Positions 51,904 to 60,172 of a DNA stretch of 64,000 nucleotides are shown piece after piece. This DNA is from Vulcanimicrobiota bacterium (lineage in GTDB: Bacteria > Vulcanimicrobiota > Xenobia > Xenobiales > Xenobiaceae): positions 186,001-250,000 of the forward strand of contig CALUQR010000003.1 of assembly GCA_944322965.1 (NCBI GenBank). Reading direction: 5' to 3'. How positions within the stretch are numbered: position 1 is the stretch's first letter; each line of letters opens with the position of its first letter. Below the pieces are notes generated by a model. That model saw only the letters and a list, made by a program, of their open reading frames with translations, was not told where the DNA came from and ran no database searches. The translations under genes were made by a program, and so were the position numbers.

Positions 51904-54000
51904 GTGAAATTCTGGATCTCCACTTTAGCCTTAGCCTGTCTACTCTTAAGTCCCGTCCTCAGCTGGGCCCAGCCCCTGCCCCATCCCGCCGCTAGCGGCC
52001 GCCCCCTCTACTCCAGTAAGGCCCGCCAATTCTCGCCCGCCGAAGTAGAGAGCTTAGTAGCCGAGTGGATCGAGCGCTTAGAAGAGATGGAAGCCCAAGG
52101 GCGCAACTTTACGGCCGACGACCGACCCTGGCTAGCGAAGATGCAGATCGTCATGGGGGCGGAGAGTATGGAGCTGCCCGATTTAGATAATCCCCCCGCC
52201 ACTAAGAAGGTAGATTGCCGCCTCTCCTGGCAAGAGTGGGCCGCCACCCACCAAGGGGTCCAGCTGCTCCTAGCCACCTTGCGCGCTATGCAGGCGGCCA
52301 CCAACCTTAAGCCCCAGATCTTACGCGCCGCCGACTATCAAGTGCCCGTCTACAATAAGGAGCTCTTCCCCTACCTCCACCCCAGCTACACTAGCGCCCA
52401 GCTCCTGCAATTGCGCGATCTGGCCTTGCGCAAAGGGGTCTTCCGCCTCAAGATCTCTAGCTCCACCGGCTTAGTAGCTACTAGCGATATACCGACCTCC
52501 CAAAATGAAGAGATGGCCGCCCGCCAGTGGGTGACCGATACTATCTACGCCGGTACTTTAGAGCGCTTAGTCGATCCCCACAGCTGGCGCCAAGCCTTAG
52601 AGACCGTGGCCCGCTTCTACACTAGCCCCCGCGAACAGATGGCCTTCGACCGGGCCATCGCCCACCCTGAGACCTACCGCCAAGGGGGACCGGAAGAGGG
52701 GGTAGCCCACATCTTCTATCCCCAAACTTTAGAGCGCGATCCCCGCTGGGCCAATAATAAGCGCCTGGAGTCCCACGGCTTAGCCCTCAAGACCTTGGTG
52801 GAAGCTATCAAGTTGGGGGCCCTGAGCCGCGATCCCAACGGGCTAGTGGAGCCCTCCCCCCAAGTGCTCCAAGCTATCGCCAATCTCACTAGCTACTTAG
52901 TGGCTATCCACTACCCGGACGCCCCCTCCGCCGGCAACTGGGAAGAGACGCCCTTCCCGGGAGGCTTGACCTGGGATACCCAGATCTGCAATGAGGCCCT
53001 CTTGGTCGTCCAAGACTTTATGTTTAATCCCCGCTACGACTCTGATCCCACTATCAGCCAGCTGCGGCGCGAGTTGGGGAGCCTCAAACATGGCGAGATC
53101 TTCCAAGACCGGGTAGCTATCGCTCAGACCTTAGCCCAAGGGATGGAGCGCCTGCGCCGGACCTACCGCGCCGAGAGTCCGGGGAATCGCGAATTAGACG
53201 CCTCCTTAGTCTTACTTTCCAAATCGCCCCTAACTAACTTAGCTAGCGAGCCCGTCGCTAACGCGCGCCTGCACTTAGAGAACTTGCAGCGCCTGGAGGA
53301 CGGTTTGGTGCGCCAACATGGCATGTTGCGCTACGCGCCCTTCCCCTTCCAACTGCCCTCGGGAGAGACGATTACTAGCCCCGATAGTTACCTCAACTAC
53401 AATTACCACCTGGCCTGCGACCCGCAGGGGGATATAAATCTCAAGTGGTACCAGAGCTTGCGCGACTTCGGCTCTAGCGACGCCAGCGACCCCCAAGTCT
53501 TCGCCGCCCGCGCCAGCTTAGCTACCCCCGATTGCGAGGCCCAATGGTTCCTAGTCTCCGATCTGGCCTGCGCCTACGCCCAACAGGGGTTAGAGTTACT
53601 GGAGGAGGCCCAAAGACGCCAACATACCCAAGTGCGCTTCCAACTCACCCCCCAAGAGGAGGAGCTCTTAGGTCTGGCGCTGAGCGGAGCCTTCCGCAAC
53701 CTCAACCGCGCCTACGCCCGCCTCACCCCCTCTACCCCCACCGTCAAAGCCAATGGTCAACCGGCGCCCCCCTGGTCCGTGCCTGAAGCCTGGGAAGGGG
53801 TGAGCACGCTGCCTCCCCACTCCCAAATCGCCTACCTGCCCGGGATCAATACCCCCCTCACCTGGGCCGAAGCCTCGCTCTGGGAAGCGACCCAACGCGT
53901 CTTGCAATTAGTCGCCAAAGACGAAATGCGCCGCGGCCAAGCCCCCACCCCCAGCCAACCCCGCCCCCAATCGCTTATTCCGTACTCCTTCAGTAGATAA
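51904..54000 (+). CDS. Exported GH15/glucoamylase-like protein
   Basis: 698 residues. Signal peptide 1-22 (LALACLLLSPVLSWAQ). From about 270 the sequence resembles the (alpha/alpha)6 barrel of GH15 glucoamylases and phosphorylase-kinase alpha chains: RLESHGLALKTLVEAI, SAGNWEE (about 342-348, where LWEE holds the catalytic acid), then TWDTQICNEAL, and the C-terminal TPLTWAEASLWEATQRV near 650. The resemblance is weak elsewhere, so the substrate and activity are open; an alpha-glucan would fit glgB and pgi. The start is GTG at 51904 with AAGGAG nine bases before. Its stop codon TAA is also the first part of the repeat element that follows. Confidence 0.6.
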   Translation: MKFWISTLALACLLLSPVLSWAQPLPHPAASGRPLYSSKARQFSPAEVESLVAEWIERLEEMEAQGRNFTADDRPWLAKMQIVMGAESMELPDLDNPPATKKVDCRLSWQEWAATHQGVQLLLATLRAMQAATNLKPQILRAADYQVPVYNKELFPYLHPSYTSAQLLQLRDLALRKGVFRLKISSSTGLVATSDIPTSQNEEMAARQWVTDTIYAGTLERLVDPHSWRQALETVARFYTSPREQMAFDRAIAHPETYRQGGPEEGVAHIFYPQTLERDPRWANNKRLESHGLALKTLVEAIKLGALSRDPNGLVEPSPQVLQAIANLTSYLVAIHYPDAPSAGNWEETPFPGGLTWDTQICNEALLVVQDFMFNPRYDSDPTISQLRRELGSLKHGEIFQDRVAIAQTLAQGMERLRRTYRAESPGNRELDASLVLLSKSPLTNLASEPVANARLHLENLQRLEDGLVRQHGMLRYAPFPFQLPSGETITSPDSYLNYNYHLACDPQGDINLKWYQSLRDFGSSDASDPQVFAARASLATPDCEAQWFLVSDLACAYAQQGLELLEEAQRRQHTQVRFQLTPQEEELLGLALSGAFRNLNRAYARLTPSTPTVKANGQPAPPWSVPEAWEGVSTLPPHSQIAYLPGINTPLTWAEASLWEATQRVLQLVAKDEMRRGQAPTPSQPRPQSLIPYSFSR

Positions 54001-54154
54001 TTCGGAATGCGTAATTCGGAATTCGGAATTAAACGGCTTTTGTTAATGGCTTAGCAGATAGCAATTCGGAATACACAATTCGTAATTCGGAATTAAACGG
54101 CGCTTGTTAGTGGCTTGGCGGATCCGGGAATAGCTGAGCGTATGGGAGAATCGC

Positions 54155-54179
54155 GCTAGCCGCCGGGACGGCGGCTAGC
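54155..54179. terminator. Strong hairpin inside the repeat element
   Basis: GCTAGCCGCC and GGCGGCTAGC pair across GGGAC, directly before a heptamer block. A smaller GGCGCT/AGCGCC hairpin lies near 54274-54287. They may end transcription from the convergent genes, although no T-run follows. Confidence 0.5.
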
Positions 54180-54367
54180 AATTCGGAATGCACAATTCGT
54201 AATTCGGAATTAAGTTTCTGCTTGTTAGTGGCTTAGTGGATCCGGAAGTAGCTTAGCATACGGAAGAATCGTTGGGCGCTGAAGCGCCAAGTTCTTGGTT
54301 TGTATCCTATGGCTTAGTACAGGCCATTTAGGTATTGGCATTTGTCAAATCGGACTATACGGGCCCA

Positions 54368-54715
54368 GGCGCCCGCACACCAAGACGATTTTCCCCCTAG
54401 CCAAGCCGCCTACGGCCCACGCCAATCATTCCCCCAAGCCATCTATTCCCTAAGTCCCGCAAAAACTAAAGTTAGAGCCACAGTCTACCCTATCGACGGC
54501 AAGCCAATTACGCATTCCGAACTCCGAATTCCGCATTGCTCCGGCGCCCGCACACCATGACGATTTTCTCCCCAGCCGAGCCACCTACGAAACCAGCCGG
54601 TCATTCTCCCAAGCCATCTCGCCCTTCCCCCATCGCCGAAACGAAAGTTGCCGCCAGACCATACGTCCCGGCGGCAACCCCCAATTACGCATTACGCATT
54701 CCTAATTCCGAATTA
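54368..54715. repeat. Two direct copies of an about 175-base unit
   Basis: Copies start at 54368 and 54543 with GGCGCCCGCACACCA, continue with GACGATTTT and CCAAGCCATCT-type blocks, and both end in an inverted heptamer block. They form the right half of the repeat element. The copies differ at many positions, so the duplication is not recent. Confidence 0.65.
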
Positions 54716-56164
54716 ATTTATAATCGTATTGCGCTCGATGACCATGTTGCCGTCTACCCAGCGCACTACGCCGGCGTAGGGTACGCCCTTATTGTCGAAG
54801 AGATCTTTGGTCTCGATCTTCTGGTTGGGCTCGGTGTAGAGGATCCGACCGGCGTCGATGAGGCGCTTCATATTCTGGCGCAGTTCTTTCGCTTCGCTGC
54901 TCTGAGAGTCGTTGACGTACATCTTCTCAGCGTCGACGTAAGTCTGCACTTTGGCGCCGGAGAACATACCGAAATCGCCATCTAAGCTGACGGTCATGGG
55001 ACGGACTACCTGAGCGCCGTAGTCGTGGGACTGCACGCTCATACCACCCGGGAGGATGTTGCGCCCGATGAAGCCCTCTCTGAGGAAGGTTTGGTTCTTA
55101 CCGCCCATATACTCGCGGTCGGCTCGCAACATGCAATTAGCCATCTGCTTGTAGCTGAAGTCGCCCCGGGGCGCTTCCTTCATGGTGTGGGCGTAGAGCT
55201 CGATAAACTGGGCGCCGCAATCCTTAATAGCTTGGGCCGCGGTCATACCCTCTTCTTCCATGCCCCGCTTGACCATCTTGGTGAAAGCGTCGTACATGGC
55301 GCCCGTGTAAACCTGGGACCAGGAGTGCATCTCGGTGCTCAGCTGATCGGGGGGCGCGTTGTGGGGCAAGGTGCTGGGATCTTGCCACTTAAAGTCGTTA
55401 TTGGCGTTGCGGATAAATTTGCGGTCGGTACCGCTGCTATTGCCGATAGCTACGCCCAACTCTTCGGCCGTGTAGGAGAGGCTATTGTCCTTAGTCAGAT
55501 CGCCGCCCGTCTCTTTAGCTACGATTTCGCAAGTAGCGTCGTCCTGAGTAGCCATCAAGAAGCCCGTCATATCGGCGAAGTGCTCGTGGAACCCTCCGGG
55601 ATCGGGACTCCAGGCCATTAAGTAGTCGGGACGCAAGCCGTCTAACATGGCGTGGCCGACTTCGTGGGAGACGGCCTCGCCCGACTGACCGGAATATATC
55701 ATCTCGTTGGTAACCGGATCGAGAGAGTGGAAGAAGTTTACCGAGCCGTCATTGCGCGAATAGTAGGCGTTCAACATCTCGCCCCCATCAGGAACGACGG
55801 TCAACTGCTCGCTGCGCGTGGCCCAAGGCACCTTCTGCCCGTAGGCCTCTTCAAACATCTTTAAGGTATTAGCTACCGAAGCGAAACTGTGGGCCGCGGT
55901 GAAGCTCTTAGGCTGGGTCTCCTGGTCGAAGACGTACTCGCCCTCAGCGTTGGGCTTGAGGCTAGCATCTAACTTCACGCGCTCCGTAGAGAGGGAAGCG
56001 CCCTCCCGACGCACCCCCGAAACGTCTACCGTATCCGCCGACTTTACCAGCCGGTCCTGAGAGTTGTAAGAAAATTCAATCGTCTCTCCCTGGGGAGCGG
56101 CCGCCGGAGCGGCGGTAGATTGGACGCTAAAATTAAAATTGGGGGAGCTGACAGAATTGATCAT
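54713..56164 (-). CDS. Zinc metallopeptidase of the HExxH gluzincin type (M4-like)
   Basis: 483 residues from the ATG at 56164. The zinc site is HEVGH (167-171) with the third ligand Glu194 in GGFHEHFADMTGF, 23 residues after the second His, the thermolysin/fungalysin arrangement; Asp four residues after that Glu is also conserved. No signal peptide is seen: the N terminus is a polar, Ala/Pro-rich stretch, so export would need another route or the enzyme acts inside. C-terminal residues 370-480 are a beta-rich domain. The stop codon lies in the end of the repeat element, and a second small repeat element lies upstream, so the gene sits between two repeat clusters. Confidence 0.82.
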   Translation of the reverse strand: MINSVSSPNFNFSVQSTAAPAAAPQGETIEFSYNSQDRLVKSADTVDVSGVRREGASLSTERVKLDASLKPNAEGEYVFDQETQPKSFTAAHSFASVANTLKMFEEAYGQKVPWATRSEQLTVVPDGGEMLNAYYSRNDGSVNFFHSLDPVTNEMIYSGQSGEAVSHEVGHAMLDGLRPDYLMAWSPDPGGFHEHFADMTGFLMATQDDATCEIVAKETGGDLTKDNSLSYTAEELGVAIGNSSGTDRKFIRNANNDFKWQDPSTLPHNAPPDQLSTEMHSWSQVYTGAMYDAFTKMVKRGMEEEGMTAAQAIKDCGAQFIELYAHTMKEAPRGDFSYKQMANCMLRADREYMGGKNQTFLREGFIGRNILPGGMSVQSHDYGAQVVRPMTVSLDGDFGMFSGAKVQTYVDAEKMYVNDSQSSEAKELRQNMKRLIDAGRILYTEPNQKIETKDLFDNKGVPYAGVVRWVDGNMVIERNTIIN

Positions 56165-56273
56165 TTCTTTTTCCAGAGACCTCCAGGGAAGGAATAAAGG
56201 GGACACCCTAATTGTACAGCAAAGATTATCCCCCACTTGTTGCCTTTTCTTTAATAAGTCGCCACAAATAAGC

Positions 56274-56318
56274 TAATTCGGAATGCTTAATGCGTAATGC
56301 GTTCCTAATTCCGAATTA
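56274..56318. repeat. 45-base element with perfect 11-base inverted ends
   Basis: TAATTCGGAAT (56274-56284) and its exact complement ATTCCGAATTA (56308-56318) enclose AATGCGT-type heptamers. The ends are identical to those of the large element at 53998-54715. It lies between the peptidase gene start and the MATE gene. Confidence 0.75.
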
Positions 56319-56397
56319 CCCTTAAGCTTGACAAAGGAATGGAGAAAAAGGTAGGGTACCTCCCACTCCGGAGGGGGAATTTAGAGGCCAGTCACTT

Positions 56398-57729
56398 ATG
56401 GAAATCCAACTTTCTGACCACTTCGATTACCGCAAGCTCCTGCGTTTCACCTTGCCTTCCATCGCTATGGTGACCTTTATCTCCACCTACACCATTATCG
56501 ATGGTTGGTTCGTCTCCAATTTTGTGGGCAAGGTCCCCTTCGCCGCTCTCAATCTTATCTATCCCTGCCTCATTATCTTGGGGGCCTTGGGTTATATGGG
56601 CGGTACTGGGGGCGCGGCTATTGTGGCTAAAACCCTAGGCGAAGGGCAGAAGAAGTTGGCCAACGAGTACTTTTCGCTCATAGTCTACGCCTCTCTAGTC
56701 TTGGGGGTCGTAGCCTCTACCTTGGTCTGGTTGGCTATCCCCTCTATCGCCCGCTTTATGGGGGCTCAAGGGGAGATGTATACTAACTGCCTGATCTACG
56801 GGCGCATCTTGGCCTTTTCCGCCCCCATGGTCATTATGCAAAACGTCTTCCAGAGCCTCTTTGTGGCCGCGGAGCGTCCTAAATTGGGATTAGCCTCTAC
56901 TATCGTAGCGGGCTGCGCCAATATCCTTTTAGACGCCCTCTTTATCTTGGGGTTTGGCTGGGGTCTAGCGGGCGCGGCCTGGGCTACGGCCATTAGTCAG
57001 ATCTTGGGAGGCGTCTTTCCTTTAATCTACTTCTCCCGCCCTAATGGCAGTTTATTGCGTTTGGGGAAGGCCCAACTCTCCTGGTCCGTCTTAGTCCAGA
57101 CCTGCTATAACGGCTCCTCGGAGATGATGAGCGGCATCTCCGGCTCGGTAATGGTCACCCTCTACAATTACCAATTGATGCGCCTGGCGGGCGAGAATGG
57201 GGTGGCCGCTTACGGGGTCATCGGCTACGTCATCTTCCTCTTTGGAGCCGTCTTCTTCGGCTACACCGTGGGCAGCGCCCCCTTAATTAGTTATAACTTC
57301 GGGGCCAAGAATATTCCGGAGCTGCAAAACCTCTTCCGCAAGAGTACGATCCTCATGAGCGGGACCGGCCTGACCCTCTTCCTCTTTGTGGCTACCTGCG
57401 CCCAGTGGATCGCCCAACTCTTCGTAGGTTACGACGCGGAATTGTGGCGCATGGCCACCCACGCCCTGCGGGTCTACAGTCTGCTCTTTATCTTGAGCGG
57501 CTTCGATATCTTCGCCTCTAGTCTCTTTACGGCCCTCAATAACGGCCTAGTCTCGGCCGTCATCTCCTTTTTGCGCACCTTAGTCTTCCAATCGGGATCG
57601 ATTATCATCCTGCCCCTCATCTTAGGGATAGAGGGGATCTGGTACTCGGTGGTAGTAGCGGAGAGTATCGCCTTTATTACTACCATGATCTTCTTAGTGC
57701 GCTACCGTAAAGTCTACCAGTACTATTAA
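56398..57729 (+). CDS. MATE-family efflux transporter
   Basis: 443 residues with about twelve membrane segments in two halves. The first half starts LLRFTLPSIAMVTFISTYTI with the DGWFVSNFVG motif, and a matching helix begins the second half (GSVMVTLYNYQLMRLAGENG). MATE proteins export drugs or metabolites using sodium or proton gradients. The closest type is the DinF/NorM-like group of Firmicutes. It stands alone; the ATG at 56398 has AGAGG upstream. Confidence 0.93.
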   Translation: MEIQLSDHFDYRKLLRFTLPSIAMVTFISTYTIIDGWFVSNFVGKVPFAALNLIYPCLIILGALGYMGGTGGAAIVAKTLGEGQKKLANEYFSLIVYASLVLGVVASTLVWLAIPSIARFMGAQGEMYTNCLIYGRILAFSAPMVIMQNVFQSLFVAAERPKLGLASTIVAGCANILLDALFILGFGWGLAGAAWATAISQILGGVFPLIYFSRPNGSLLRLGKAQLSWSVLVQTCYNGSSEMMSGISGSVMVTLYNYQLMRLAGENGVAAYGVIGYVIFLFGAVFFGYTVGSAPLISYNFGAKNIPELQNLFRKSTILMSGTGLTLFLFVATCAQWIAQLFVGYDAELWRMATHALRVYSLLFILSGFDIFASSLFTALNNGLVSAVISFLRTLVFQSGSIIILPLILGIEGIWYSVVVAESIAFITTMIFLVRYRKVYQYY

Positions 57730-57748
57730 GAAGACTTCTCGGGGTTAG

Positions 57749-58273
57749 TTAGGGACGAGGGAGGCGATACTCCCAGGTCTCTAAGGGCTGCCCTTGGGCG
57801 TCCGCTTGGGTGTAGGTATTGTCGAGCCGCCCCCCGCAGGCTTCGATTAAATGGCGGCTGGGCAGATTAGCTTGGGCCACAGGATAGAGAAGGTAAGGGT
57901 AGGGGGCGTAATCCCAGAGCCAGGCCGCTAAGGCTCGGAGCGCTTCGCTCCCGTAACCGTGGCCCCAGGCGCTCTCTTTAAGCCAGATCCCCAATTCCGG
58001 CGTCCGCTTTTTGGTCCCTAGGGCGCTAATCATCCCTAAGAATTGGCCGCTAGAGCGCTCTAAGATAACTAGCTCTAAGTCGGTCTCCCTCTGAAAGGCC
58101 TGCTGGCAAGCCTCTACAAAGACCTGGGCCTCGGCTAAGCTAGCAAAGGGGTTAGGGATCATATAGCGGGTGACGGCGGGCGTAAATTCGCGCCAGATGA
58201 TTTGACTATACTCCTCCCCTACCGGCTCTAAGCGCAGGCGTTCCGTCTCTAAAACTTGGAAATTGAAAGCCAT
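57749..58273 (-). CDS. GNAT acetyltransferase of the RimJ/RimL type
   Basis: 174 residues. The start FQVLETERLRLEPVGEEYSQ and the acetyl-CoA site GIWLKESAWGHGYGSEALRA are typical, followed by VAQANLPSRHLIEACGGRLD. It could acetylate a ribosomal protein, an antibiotic or another amine; sequence cannot decide. It starts six bases after the MBL hydrolase gene, with GAGAGGTT before the ATG, so the two form one transcript. Confidence 0.9.
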   Translation of the reverse strand: MAFNFQVLETERLRLEPVGEEYSQIIWREFTPAVTRYMIPNPFASLAEAQVFVEACQQAFQRETDLELVILERSSGQFLGMISALGTKKRTPELGIWLKESAWGHGYGSEALRALAAWLWDYAPYPYLLYPVAQANLPSRHLIEACGGRLDNTYTQADAQGQPLETWEYRLPRP

Positions 58274-58279
58274 AACCTC

Positions 58280-59176
58280 TCAGCGCGCCTCCCCGGGACT
58301 TAAAGCTTGGTACTTTAAGATATTCTCTTCCATTAAGGGCTTTAAGCGCCTACTATCGACTAAGTGGCTGATATGGGCCTTGACCGTAGAGCCCATATTG
58401 GCCCGCAACATAAAGTTTAAGTTTAACTTACAGAGGGCGCAGACCCTAGCTAAGATAGTCTCAAAGCTCTGGGGTCCGTCTTGGCACGCTTCCCAGGTAT
58501 AGTCGATCATGCGCTCCATAGTCTCTTTGTTAAAATCTAAGAGCTCGTCTAAGGAGGCTGTGGGATCGGCGTGGGAGCAGATAAAGAGCTCCCCTTTGAG
58601 CTCCCGGGCCTCGTCTAAGGAGGCTAAGTAGCGGGTCGTATTGTGGACGAAGGCCAGCGGGTACTTCTCTAAGATGGAGGGAGCGCAGGCAATATCCCCC
58701 GTAAACCAGATATTATCGGGGGTTTTTAGGGCGATCATCCCCATGGCGTGGCCGTATAAGGGGGCTACCTCAAAGCCGGCGGGCAAATTGCCGGGATCTA
58801 AGTATTGGCACTGGCTGGCCTTGCCCATTAAGAAGGAGTGGCGCATCAACTTGTAGGGGTAGGCCCCGTAGAGGTAGCAGGCGGCCAAGAGGGGCTCGCG
58901 GATAAACTCTACTTCGATGCCATTGGCGTAGATGGGGCAGTTATATTTCTCCTGCAGGTAGGCGTTGCAACCTATATGGTCGGCGTGGGAGTGGGTATTG
59001 ACGATGGCTTGGGGGCGCAGCCCATTCTCCTCTAAGACGGCCTCAATCTTGCGGGCCGACTCGTAACTGCTAGAATCGATCAAGATGGCGCTGCCGGGCG
59101 CCACGCGGTAGACCCCCACTTTTGAAGGCAAGTCGATATAGTAAGTATCCTTCCCCACCTGGACTAACTGACTCAC
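58280..59176 (-). CDS. Metallo-beta-lactamase-fold hydrolase
   Basis: 298 residues. The zinc motif is VNTHSHADHIGCNAYL, with further ligands in PLYGHAMGM, WFTGDIACAP and FICSHADPTAS. The C-terminal third is a helical extension (ETMERMIDYTWEACQDGPQS). The family includes thioesterases and lactonases; the substrate is unknown. The GTG at 59176 follows GGAGGGAGAGCTT; a longer frame to 59218 is not supported. It precedes the GNAT gene. Confidence 0.9.
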   Translation of the reverse strand: MSQLVQVGKDTYYIDLPSKVGVYRVAPGSAILIDSSSYESARKIEAVLEENGLRPQAIVNTHSHADHIGCNAYLQEKYNCPIYANGIEVEFIREPLLAACYLYGAYPYKLMRHSFLMGKASQCQYLDPGNLPAGFEVAPLYGHAMGMIALKTPDNIWFTGDIACAPSILEKYPLAFVHNTTRYLASLDEARELKGELFICSHADPTASLDELLDFNKETMERMIDYTWEACQDGPQSFETILARVCALCKLNLNFMLRANMGSTVKAHISHLVDSRRLKPLMEENILKYQALSPGEAR

Positions 59177-59218
59177 AAGCTCTCCCTCCTCACTCCCTCG
59201 TCTAGGAGACCGAGACAA

Positions 59219-59267
59219 TAAAAAAACGGGCCTTTTGTAGGAAGATCACGTTCCTTCAAACGCCCGT
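59219..59267 (-). terminator. Terminator of tRNA-Trp
   Basis: On the minus strand ACGGGC pairs with GCCCGT, with an inner GTTTGAAGGAA/TTCCTACAAA stem, followed by seven T. It lies five bases after the CCA end of the tRNA. Confidence 0.88.
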
Positions 59268-59271
59268 CTTA

Positions 59272-59347
59272 TGGCAGGGGCAGCAGGACTCGAACCCGCG
59301 ACCTACGGTTTTGGAGACCGTCGCTCTACCAACTAAACTATACCCCT
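59272..59347 (-). tRNA. tRNA-Trp(CCA)
   Basis: Acceptor AGGGGTA pairs with TGCCCCT, discriminator G as usual for Trp, CCA encoded. Anticodon stem ACGGT/ACCGT with loop CTCCAAA, anticodon CCA. T loop TTCGAGT. Confidence 0.95.
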
Positions 59348-59578
59348 TGGTCAGTAAGCGTAACACTTACCGGGTAGTATTGTAACCGCTCCTATCTTTT
59401 TGTCAAGCCCTCCCGCTAGCGCAGAGGCCAGCTAGGAACAAGATTGTTATTTTTTAGACGGTCCCCCTTTATATCCCCTTAGAGACGCCAGGAGAAGCCG
59501 AACGAATGGCCAATTTTTAGAGGCGGTTTTTTTAAAAGTAGTTTCGACTCTGAGCAAATAAGCGGAGGCTCACTGCTA

Positions 59579-60142
59579 ATGAAAATAGATGCTGAACGTG
59601 GTAGGCGTCGCCTAACGGACAAGCAAGCGGAGATTATGAATTTTATAGCTAGCTCCATCCTAGAGCGCAGCTTCCCTCCCTCCATTAGAGAGATCGGAGA
59701 GGCGGTAGGCCTCTCCTCCAGTTCAAGCGTCCACAATCATCTTTGTTTCTTAGAGAGACACAAATATATCCGCCGAGCTAAGAATAAGCCCCGCTCTATA
59801 GAGGTCGTCGATTGGGATAAAACCCAAAGGGAGCAGGTCATGCTCCATCTCAGAGTGCGCCGCCCCCTGGAAGACCAGCTCCAGGAGACGGACCATACTT
59901 TGAGCCTCTCTAGCGACTTAGTAGACGACCCCCAATCCTTCGTCTTAGAGGTCGACCGCGACTATCCCCAGCTCTTCATTAGGCGGGGCGACTGGCTAGT
60001 CCTAGCTCCGGGGGGAACCCCCAAAGCGGGCTACGTCAGCCTCCTACGCCGCCAGCACACCCTCCATCTAGCGGTCTGGGAGGACTCGCTAGCGGAGGAG
60101 GGCTTTTTGGGGAGGATGATCCTCCTAGTGCGCCATCCCTAA
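59579..60142 (+). CDS. LexA-like repressor without autocleavage residues
   Basis: 187 residues. The N-terminal winged helix is LexA-like: LTDKQAEIMNFIASSILERS, PPSIREIGEAVGLSSSSSVH and KPRSIEV. The C-terminal half is collinear with the S24 domain (SFVLEVDRDYPQLFIRRGDW and LVLAPGGTPKAGYVSLL), but the GDSM Ser is replaced (DRDYP), the Lys of VKRL is absent (LHLAVW), and the Ala-Gly cleavage site is missing (RVRRPLED). It should bind DNA but cannot be inactivated by RecA-stimulated self-cleavage. It may repress constitutively, answer to another signal, or coexist with a normal LexA elsewhere. No LexA box was found upstream. GGAGG precedes the ATG at 59579. Confidence 0.8.
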   Translation: MKIDAERGRRRLTDKQAEIMNFIASSILERSFPPSIREIGEAVGLSSSSSVHNHLCFLERHKYIRRAKNKPRSIEVVDWDKTQREQVMLHLRVRRPLEDQLQETDHTLSLSSDLVDDPQSFVLEVDRDYPQLFIRRGDWLVLAPGGTPKAGYVSLLRRQHTLHLAVWEDSLAEEGFLGRMILLVRHP

Positions 60143-60172
60143 GGGACTTAAAGGGCGGGCGCTATTAAGCTC

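Larger units (their letters stand above)
53998..54715. repeat. Heptamer-repeat element with inverted ends between two convergent genes
   Basis: Blocks of diverged heptamers (AATTCGG, AATGCGT, AATTCGT, AATTAAA) occur at 53999-54034, 54063-54097 and 54180-54213, and in opposite orientation at 54506-54538 and 54683-54716. The ends are an 11-base inverted repeat, TAATTCGGAAT at 53998-54008 and its complement at 54705-54715. Each end supplies the TAA stop of the flanking gene. The spacers between the first three blocks share TTGTTAGTGGCTTGG-type sequence. This recalls the short tandemly repeated repetitive (STRR) heptamers of cyanobacteria. No gene is evident inside. Confidence 0.75.

Noticed and set aside
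53998-54715. CRISPR array
   Set aside because: Heptamer blocks are diverged, in both orientations and irregularly spaced; there are no constant spacers and no cas genes.
54342-54985. Short proteins read through the repeat element
   Set aside because: They consist of repeat sequence and of the antisense of the peptidase gene; no family signal or start site supports them.
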